From assembly GCF_900090145.1 (NCBI RefSeq), contig NZ_FMHI01000026.1, forward strand, positions 1-64,000: a stretch of DNA of 64,000 nt. Direction: 5' to 3'. Of this stretch, positions 58,298 to 64,000 are shown piece by piece. The number at the start of each line of letters is the position of its first letter. Within the stretch, counting starts at the first letter, position 1. The position numbers were made by a program, and so were the translations under genes. A model generated the notes under the pieces. That model made no database searches, had not been told where the DNA came from, and saw only the letters and a list, made by a program, of their open reading frames with translations. The DNA comes from Streptomyces sp. WMMB 322. Lineage in GTDB: Bacteria; Actinomycetota; Actinomycetes; Streptomycetales; Streptomycetaceae.

Positions 58298-59170
58298 ATG
58301 GCCGCAGTCGCCTCCCCCCATGCGCCCGTGCCCGTCACCGAGTCCTTCGTACACGTATCCCCCGACGGGCGGCCGGACTTCGACCTCGCCTACGAACGCC
58401 GTGGGAGCGGGGAGCCGGTCGTCCTGCTGCACGGCATCGGGCACCACTGGCAGGCCTGGGAGCCGGTACTGAGTGTCCTGGCAGCCTCCTGCGAGGTGAT
58501 CGCGGTCGACCTGCCGGGCTTCGGCGCCTCGCCGGAACTGCCGGACGGCGTCTCGTACGAACTCGGCAGCGTCATACCGCTGCTGAACGACGCCTTCACG
58601 GCTCTCGGCCTGGAGCGTCCCCACGTGGTGGGCAATTCCCTGGGCGGACTGCTCGCGCTGGAGCTGGCGCTGCACGGGCACGCCCGTTCCGTCACCGCCC
58701 TCTCCCCTGCAGGTTTCTGGAAGGGCTGGGAGCGGCGCTACGCGTACGCCGTGCTGATGGGGATGCGCGCCGGCGCCAAGGGGATTCCCGACGGAATGCT
58801 CCAGGGCATCGCCCGCAGCGCCGCCGGCCGGGCAGCGCTCACCAGCACCATCTACGCGCGGCCGGGCCGCCGTTCACCCGAGGCCGTGGTGGCGGAGACG
58901 CGCTCGATGCGTTCCGCCACCGGTTTCGCACCCACGCTCGAGGTCGGACGGCGCCCGGACGTGGTCTTCGACCAGGACATCCCCGGCCTTCCGGTGACCA
59001 TCGGATGGGGCGAGAAGGACCGGCTGCTGCTGCGCCGTCAGGCCGCGCGGGCGAAGAAGGCGATACCCGGGGCGCGTCTCGTGCCGCTGCCGGGCTGCGG
59101 TCATGTCCCGATGAACGACGACCCCGCCCTCGTGGCCCGCCTGGTGCTGGAGACGGTACGGGAGGCCTGA
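58298..59170 (+). CDS. Alpha/beta-fold hydrolase
   Basis: A 290-aa hydrolase: LLHGIGHHWQAWEP (oxyanion hole), nucleophile in GNSLGGL, acid in GWGEKDRLL, His in PGCGHVPMNDDP. The start at ATG 58298 has CGAGGAG upstream. It diverges from the ECF41 gene and could be its regulatory target. The substrate is unknown. Confidence 0.88.
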   Translation: MAAVASPHAPVPVTESFVHVSPDGRPDFDLAYERRGSGEPVVLLHGIGHHWQAWEPVLSVLAASCEVIAVDLPGFGASPELPDGVSYELGSVIPLLNDAFTALGLERPHVVGNSLGGLLALELALHGHARSVTALSPAGFWKGWERRYAYAVLMGMRAGAKGIPDGMLQGIARSAAGRAALTSTIYARPGRRSPEAVVAETRSMRSATGFAPTLEVGRRPDVVFDQDIPGLPVTIGWGEKDRLLLRRQAARAKKAIPGARLVPLPGCGHVPMNDDPALVARLVLETVREA

Positions 59171-59218
59171 GGCGGGCCGCACGCGGAGGGACGGCGCAGG
59201 GACGGACGAGCTGCGGTG

Positions 59219-59244
59219 CGGGACCCGGCGGGCGCCGGGTCCCG
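59219..59244. terminator. Bidirectional hairpin terminator
   Basis: CGGGACCCGGCG and CGCCGGGTCCCG form a perfect 12-bp stem with a 2-nt spacer between the convergent hydrolase and GST-like genes. Confidence 0.9.
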
Positions 59245-59250
59245 TCCTGT

Positions 59251-60306
59251 TCAGGGCCGGTGCTCGGCGGGCACCTCTTCACCGGCCGGCACCGGGCCGG
59301 GCGGGGTGCCGTCGCCGAAGGGCCGGCCGCCCAGCTGCTCACGGTGGTGAGGGGCGAGCCAGCCGGAGAGGTCCGGCCCGGCGGGCACGATGCCCGTCGG
59401 GTTGATGCCGGTGTGGACCCCGTAGTAGTGCCGCTTGATGTGGGCGAAGTCGACCGTGTCGCCGAAGCCCGGCGTCTGGTAGAGGTCACGGGCATACGCC
59501 CACAGCACCGGGTCCTCTGCGATCTTCGAACGGTTGCACTTGAAGTGGCCGTGGTAGACGGCGTCGAAGCGTACGAGCGTCACGAACAGGCGGATGTCCG
59601 CCTCGGTGATGGTCTCCCCCACCAGGTAGCGGTGGTCCGCGAGCCGTGCGGAGAGCGCGTCCAGGCGGCGGAAGACATCGCCGTAGGCTCTCTCGTACTC
59701 CTCCTGCCCGGTCGCGAAACCCGCCCGGTAGACGCCGTTGTTGACGTCCCGGTAGACGCCTTCCATCACCTCGTCGATCTCGTCACGCAGCGGTTGCGGG
59801 TACAGATCCGGCGCGCCGGAGCGGTGCAGGTCGCTCCACTCGGTGGCCAGGTCCAGCGTCAGTTGCTGGTAGTCGTTGGTGACGAGCCTGCCGCTGGGGA
59901 CGTCGACGATCGCGGGGACGCTCACCCCGCCCGGGTATTCGCTCTCGCGTGCGTCGTACGCCTCGTGCAGGAAGCGGATGCCCAGCACCGGGTCCTTCTC
60001 CCCCGGGTCGAGCGTGAAGCGCCAACTGCGGTCGTCCTGGAGGGGATCGGTGATGCCGAGCGAGAGCGCTCCCTCCAGACCGAGCAGCCGCCGCGAGATC
60101 GCTGCCCGGCTCGCCCACGGGCAGGCACGGCTGATGACGAGCCGGTAGCGGCCCGCCTCGACGGGCCAGCCGTCGGCGCCGTCGGCTGTGATCCGGTCCG
60201 TGAAGTGGCTCCTGGACCGTTTGAAGGGCTTGCTTCCGTACGCGGTGTTGCTCTGCGCGGTACCGTCCTGCGCGGTGGTGCCGGTCGCGTCGCCGTCGCG
60301 GCTCAA
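59251..60306 (-). CDS. Glutathionyl-hydroquinone reductase-like protein (Xi-class GST, YqjG/ECM4)
   Basis: A 351-aa enzyme. Thioredoxin-like N-domain with catalytic Cys62 in ISRACPWASR; helical C-domain with VGETITEADIRLFVTLVRFD and FKCNRSKI. The family reduces glutathionyl- (in actinobacteria probably mycothiyl-) hydroquinones. TTG 60306 has AAGGAA 7 nt upstream, and no nearer ATG is suitable. It is a stress or aromatic-compound-linked gene with no visible partner. Confidence 0.93.
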   Translation of the reverse strand: MSRDGDATGTTAQDGTAQSNTAYGSKPFKRSRSHFTDRITADGADGWPVEAGRYRLVISRACPWASRAAISRRLLGLEGALSLGITDPLQDDRSWRFTLDPGEKDPVLGIRFLHEAYDARESEYPGGVSVPAIVDVPSGRLVTNDYQQLTLDLATEWSDLHRSGAPDLYPQPLRDEIDEVMEGVYRDVNNGVYRAGFATGQEEYERAYGDVFRRLDALSARLADHRYLVGETITEADIRLFVTLVRFDAVYHGHFKCNRSKIAEDPVLWAYARDLYQTPGFGDTVDFAHIKRHYYGVHTGINPTGIVPAGPDLSGWLAPHHREQLGGRPFGDGTPPGPVPAGEEVPAEHRP

Positions 60307-60471
60307 TGTGCGGTTCCTTCCCTGTGGGTCTGCGGTGGTCCTCTACCCCTGTGCGGTCAGGTCCACCGCCGCGGCCGAGCCCCCGTCGGGGTGCAGGGAG
60401 GCGACGGCCGTCCTGCGACGGGCCCGGGGACCTCCTCGGCCCCGGACCCGCGCGAGGTCCGCCCACGGGTC

Positions 60472-61998
60472 TCAGACGATCTCTTCGCTCATCTCCGCGA
60501 GTTCACGGTCGCCGCTGCTGGTGCTGAAGGTGGGCGTGGTGTACGAACCGCGCCCTGCCAGTGCCCACCAGAAGGACGCCAGTCCGAGCACGCAGACCAG
60601 GGCGACGGGCGCGTAGTTGAAGGAGTCGGCGTTGATCGGGTGCGACTGCGGGAGGCAGAAGAGCACCGTCACGAAGGCCACCCACACCACGGCCGTCCAG
60701 CCGATCGGCACACCCCAGCGACCGAGGTTCCACTTGCCCTGCCGGAAGCGCTCCTTGTACCGCAGCCGGAGGAAGATCGGGATGGCGTAGGCGGGCGTGA
60801 TACCGATGACGGCGATGGCGGTGACCGCCCCGTAGGCCGCCTCGCTGTAGAGGGCGGGCAGCGCGAGCAGCGCCGCCACCGTGACGGTGAGCAGCACGGC
60901 GGGTGCGGGAGTCCCCGTACGCGGGCTGACGCGCCGCCACAGCGCGGAGAAGGGCAGAGCGCCGTCGCGGGAGAAGGCGAAGACCATGCGGCTGGTCGCG
61001 GCGACCTCGGCGTTGCCGCAGAAGAGCTGGGCGATGATCACGATGAGCAGCAGCAGCTTCGCGCCGGTCAGGCCCAGCGCGTCGAGGAAGATCTGCGCCG
61101 GCGGCACCCCCGTGGCGCTGTTCTGCGTGCCCGCGTAGTCCTGGATGGCGAAGGTGACCCCCACAAGCAGCACGAACCCCGCGACCCACGACCAGCCGAG
61201 AGCGCGGACGATGCCCCGCGCGGCGCTGACCTCCGCGTCGGTCGTCTCCTCCGACAGGTGGGCACTGGCGTCGTATCCGGTGAAGGTGTACTGCGCCAGC
61301 AGCAGCCCGATCATCACGACGTACAGCGAACTGGACCAGCCGGTGTCGTTGACGAATTCGCCGAAGACGAAGGACGCCGGGCGGTGTTCGGACGGTACGA
61401 GCGCCAGCACTCCGACGATCACGGCGACACCGGCGAAGTGCCACCACACGCTGACCGAGTTGAGGACGCTGACCAGACGCACCCCGAAGAGGTTGAGGGC
61501 GGCGTGCAGCACGAGGATGCACAGGAAGATCACCATCACGACGCCGGGTGTCGGGTCCACGCCCCACTGAAGGTTGAGGAGCGCACCGGTGAACATGGCT
61601 GCGCCGTAGTCGATTCCCGCAAGCGTCCCGAGCAGTCCGAGGAGGTTCAGCCAGCCGGTGTACCAGCCCCACCGGCGGCCGCCGAGCTGGTCGGCCATGT
61701 AGTACAGGGCACCGGAGGTGGGATATGCGCTGGTGACCTCCGCCAGCCCGGCACCGACGAACATCACCATCAGACCGACCAGCAGCCAGCCCCACACCAT
61801 CACCGCGGGCCCGCCGGTTATCAGGCCGAACCCGTAGAGCGTCATGCATCCGGACAGGACGGACACGACGGAGAAGCTGATGGCGAAGTTGCCGAACGGG
61901 CCCATGCGCCGGATGAGTACGGGCTGGTATCCCAGATCGCGCAGCTTCGCGTCGTCGTCGATCCGGTCGTCACGGCGATGCCTGACCGTGGGTAGCAA
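60472..61998 (-). CDS. APC-family amino-acid permease
   Basis: A 508-aa, 12-helix transporter. NFAISFSVVSVLSGCMTLYGF, TSAYPTSGALYYM and GYDASAHLSEET are the amino acid/GABA permease signatures. TTG 61998 lies 5 nt after AGGAGG. The C-terminal tail is acidic (GDRELAEMSEEIV). It probably imports an amino acid or amine; the substrate is unknown. Confidence 0.9.
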   Translation of the reverse strand: MLPTVRHRRDDRIDDDAKLRDLGYQPVLIRRMGPFGNFAISFSVVSVLSGCMTLYGFGLITGGPAVMVWGWLLVGLMVMFVGAGLAEVTSAYPTSGALYYMADQLGGRRWGWYTGWLNLLGLLGTLAGIDYGAAMFTGALLNLQWGVDPTPGVVMVIFLCILVLHAALNLFGVRLVSVLNSVSVWWHFAGVAVIVGVLALVPSEHRPASFVFGEFVNDTGWSSSLYVVMIGLLLAQYTFTGYDASAHLSEETTDAEVSAARGIVRALGWSWVAGFVLLVGVTFAIQDYAGTQNSATGVPPAQIFLDALGLTGAKLLLLIVIIAQLFCGNAEVAATSRMVFAFSRDGALPFSALWRRVSPRTGTPAPAVLLTVTVAALLALPALYSEAAYGAVTAIAVIGITPAYAIPIFLRLRYKERFRQGKWNLGRWGVPIGWTAVVWVAFVTVLFCLPQSHPINADSFNYAPVALVCVLGLASFWWALAGRGSYTTPTFSTSSGDRELAEMSEEIV

Positions 61999-62089
61999 CG
62001 GAACCTCCTGGTGGTGCGAGGGAGTGGTGGCTGAGCAGCGGGGGGCGGCGAGGGTGAGAGGGGCGGACGGCGTGCGGCCGGGAACCTGA

Positions 62090-63115
62090 TCAGCTGTCCG
62101 CGGCGAAGGACTCTTCGCGTGCCCGGCAGTACTCCGCCCTGGCGGCTTCGGGACGTTCGGGATCCTCCGCGACCTGAAGCCAGGGCTGCTGGGTGAAGTA
62201 CGGGCCCAGGGCGGCGAAGACGCGCGCGGCGTCCGCCGCCCGGTTGCCCGCCCACAGCGCGTGCGCCAGGTGATTGAGGTCCAGCACCGACTGGCTGGTG
62301 GGGTCCGTGTGGTCGAACCAGCCGTGCAGGGCGGTGCCGGCATCGAGAGCGACGGGATCGTGGGCCCACTGCTGCCGCAGCAGCGGATCGGCCCGGCCTT
62401 CGGCGACCTGGCGCCGGTACTGCTCGACATAGGCGTAGAGCGGGAGCGCCAGCAGCGCGGAGCCGGCGGGGGCCCAGGAGGAGACCCAGCGGACGAAGTC
62501 CACGGCGGAGGCACGCGAGGAGAAGGCCCCGCTTCCCCCGGACCGCGCGTGCAGGAAGTGCAGCATCCGGTGGTGGGCCTCACGGTTGTATCTGTCGCGT
62601 TCGTACACGCGGTAGAGCAGCCCCCACGGGCCCGGCGGCAGCATGGGCTCCGCGGCTCGTTCGCGGTGCTCACCCCGCTCCTGGCGCTCGTCCAGGCGGG
62701 CCAGCGCCAGCAGGCACACCCACGGCACGGGGTCGCCGGGCAGCAACTCGGCGGCCCTGTGGCACTCCTGGCGGGCGGTCTTCTCCAACTCGCCCGCGCT
62801 GTGGTGGTTTTCGCGACGGGCGCGGACGGCGCGCTCGACGGCCACCCTCGCCAGCATGGTGCGCGCGTCGGCGCTGTGGGGGTCCTCGCGGAGCCAGGCC
62901 TCCACCACCTGGGACCCCGCCGCCACGACGCCCAGCACCTGCGAACGGGCCGTCCGCAGCCCCCATGAGGTGCCCGTGCGGTCGAGGAGCGCGCGCATCG
63001 CCATCCAACGCCCCGCCCTCAACTCCTCGAGTGCGCCGCGCAGTTCGTTGTCGAAGCCTGCCGGGCTGTACACGGGGCGGATCCCGCGGCTGTGCCCTCC
63101 GGTGGTCCGCCGCAT
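62090..63115 (-). CDS. Hypothetical helical protein (341 aa), TPR-like
   Basis: A protein of about 341 aa rich in Ala, Arg, Glu and Leu helices. The layout suggests tandem alpha-helical repeats: ALEELRAGRWMAMRALLDRTG, ARTMLARVAVERAVRARREN, HRAAELLPGDPVPWVCLLALA and WAHDPVALDAGTALHGW. It ends in VFAALGPYFTQQPWLQVAED. The start is ATG 63115; a TTG at 63211 would add 32 residues. No family is recognised. It lies directly upstream of the permease on the same strand, 91 nt away. Confidence 0.6.
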   Translation of the reverse strand: MRRTTGGHSRGIRPVYSPAGFDNELRGALEELRAGRWMAMRALLDRTGTSWGLRTARSQVLGVVAAGSQVVEAWLREDPHSADARTMLARVAVERAVRARRENHHSAGELEKTARQECHRAAELLPGDPVPWVCLLALARLDERQERGEHRERAAEPMLPPGPWGLLYRVYERDRYNREAHHRMLHFLHARSGGSGAFSSRASAVDFVRWVSSWAPAGSALLALPLYAYVEQYRRQVAEGRADPLLRQQWAHDPVALDAGTALHGWFDHTDPTSQSVLDLNHLAHALWAGNRAADAARVFAALGPYFTQQPWLQVAEDPERPEAARAEYCRAREESFAADS

Positions 63116-63351
63116 CAGCTCCGCTCCGTTACCACCCGGCGCGGCTGTGAACGGCGCGGCAGGCTGTGCGGGGGCAGGGGCGGGTGGTGCGGCATCACGG
63201 CAGTTCCTCAACGGCAGGGGCAGGGAACGCAGCAGCCCGCGCCGGCCACTTGGCAGGCGAGCAGGGACGCGTTGCCGCGTGTCCCGTATTCATCACCGAA
63301 CCTAACTCCTCGGAGGTCACAGGGCGGCATCGGGGAATGTGACGGTCCTGC

Positions 63352-63384
63352 GCCGAAAGTCCCCCGGCGGGAGGGGCTTTCGGC
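63352..63384. terminator. Orphan hairpin
   Basis: GCCGAAAG (63352-63359) and CTTTCGGC (63377-63384), with an inner CCCC/GGGG pairing, make a stable stem. No stop codon is directly before it, so its target transcript is unclear. Confidence 0.5.
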
Positions 63385-63685
63385 ATCCGTACCGCTTTCC
63401 CGCGTCCCTTCCCGCGGCTTCCCGGCGCCCTCTCGCGCTGCCCTGCCCACCGCGGTCCCGGCATCTCCCCTTCGAGGTGCCGCGCGTTTCAGGGAACCGG
63501 GCATCCGGGGAACAGCGAGCGCAGTCATGGGCGCGTGCGCACGGAAGCGCACCGACGCTCCAGGTCAGGACGCATGGAGAGAGCTTGGGGGCAGCCGGGA
63601 CGGCCGTCAAGCCTCCGGAGCGATACACACATGAACACCGCGAGGCACGCAGAAGACAGCGGAACCCTTTCTGCCGCCGCGGCGT

Positions 63686-63733
63686 CGGTGTTCACTGAGT
63701 GCGGTGTTCACCGAGTCCGGTGTTAACCGCTGC
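63686..63733. repeat. Three 16-bp tandem iterons
   Basis: CGGTGTTCACTGAGTG (63686), CGGTGTTCACCGAGTC (63702) and CGGTGTTAACCGCTGC (63718) lie in exact 16-nt spacing. They are 105-152 nt upstream of the last gene, typical of a direct-repeat regulator site such as a PhoP-like box. Confidence 0.75.
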
Positions 63734-63837
63734 GCTCTGCGAGGTGTCGCGTGCGCCGCCCGTGAGGCGGTGGTACGTATCGCCCGTCCGGTCCGTACAG
63801 GCCTGCTCCGTCCATCCGCGATCCAGGAGGCTCGTCC

Positions 63838-64000
63838 ATGGCGCACGAGGACCCCATCTCCCGCACGACCGGCGGCACGGCACCGGGACGCCGCGCCATG
63901 CTGCGCGGCTCGGTCGCGGCATCCGTGGCCTGCTCCCTTCCCGTGCTGTCGGGGGCCGCCCCGTCGCAGGCGCTCAGCGGGCGTCCCGAGGCCAAGTGGG
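63838..64000 (+). CDS. N-terminus of a Tat-type secreted protein (truncated by window end)
   Basis: ATG 63838 with AGGAGG 7 nt upstream encodes MAHEDPISRTTGGTAPGRRA and a signal peptide. GRRAMLRGSVAAS is a twin-arginine-like motif followed by a hydrophobic core (VACSLPVLSGAAP) and SQALSGRPEAKW. The remainder is outside the window. The mature start resembles PhoD-type alkaline phosphatases, but that cannot be confirmed here. Confidence 0.7.
   Translation, partial: MAHEDPISRTTGGTAPGRRAMLRGSVAASVACSLPVLSGAAPSQALSGRPEAKW

Larger units (their letters stand above)
63116..63837. other. Intergenic region with hairpin and iterons
   Basis: About 720 nt without a credible gene. It contains a GCCGAAAG...CTTTCGGC hairpin at 63352-63384 and the 16-bp iterons at 63686-63733, listed separately. 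Small open frames there lack RBSs. Confidence 0.5.

Noticed and set aside
58291..61995. A very long open frame on the plus strand across the hydrolase, GHQR-like and permease genes
   Set aside because: It runs antisense to well-supported genes and has Arg/Gly/Ala-rich content without motifs, a usual mirror effect of GC-rich codon bias.

Overview
The window is a high-GC actinobacterial chromosome segment, most likely Streptomyces or a close relative. The signs are codons ending almost always in G or C, frequent GTG and TTG starts, 4-nt translational overlaps, and a typical gene set: bioFBAD, murT-gatD, a CtaG-like assembly factor, a secreted SGAP-type aminopeptidase, a Tap-type peptidase, an extra ClpP, an ECF41 sigma factor, a Ku-independent ATP-dependent DNA ligase and a PlsC acyltransferase. 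I see no rRNA, tRNA, CRISPR array, integrase or intact transposon.

Layout. 1-433: atypical, T-poor DNA with the tail of an unknown ORF. 0.4-6.9 kb: secreted pyroglutamyl-peptidase-like protein lacking the catalytic Cys, a stand-alone pyruvate-dehydrogenase-E1-like ThDP enzyme, a flavoprotein and an FAD-linked oxidase. 6.9-15.1 kb: a compact catabolic island. A FadR-type GntR regulator diverges from an operon of M20 hydrolase, aldehyde dehydrogenase, SDR, DUF3311 protein, Na+/solute symporter and YtcJ-like amidohydrolase. A 15-bp palindromic operator lies between them. 15.2-19.2 kb (minus): LacI regulator with its own operator, SRPBCC protein, Dps, polyprenyl synthase. 19.7-24.5 kb: DUF3140, LigB, PI-PLC, GlsB-type membrane protein, AlkB, DUF6480. 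24.7-29.2 kb (minus): gnd, PNPOx-like protein, double DUF427 protein, APH-like kinase. 29.6-31.7 kb: acyl-CoA dehydrogenase diverging from a TetR regulator. 31.8-37.8 kb: murT-gatD, CtaG, small membrane protein, PlsC, tripeptidyl-aminopeptidase-like hydrolase. 38.5-40.9 kb: secreted Zn aminopeptidase, then a solitary YefM/Phd antitoxin diverging from a ClpP across a nested TGTACA-type palindrome.

40.9-46.4 kb: biotin synthesis (bioF diverging from bioB-bioA-bioD) followed by a Doc-like toxin / ribbon-helix-helix antitoxin pair. 46.5-53.2 kb: two coupled CNNM/CBS membrane proteins, SGNH hydrolase, purB, a mismatch-specific uracil glycosylase gene (mug) broken by two copies of a 35-nt palindromic repeat, and a GrpB protein. 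Further copies of the repeat cluster at 53.4 kb. 53.6-64 kb: ROK and HutC-type GntR regulators with overlapping convergent ends, SDR, ECF41 sigma factor, alpha/beta hydrolase, glutathionyl-hydroquinone-reductase-like enzyme, amino-acid permease, a hypothetical protein, and the start of a Tat-type secreted protein cut by the window end.

Most of this is conserved housekeeping or accessory content. The parts that look least explained are: the antitoxin/ClpP divergent module; the DUF3311-symporter catabolic island of unknown substrate; the palindromic element that has hit mug twice; and a hairpin plus direct repeat at the 5' end of bioF. Terminators were called by eye as perfect or near-perfect inverted repeats just after stop codons. 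No searches were run, so all family names rest on motif recognition.
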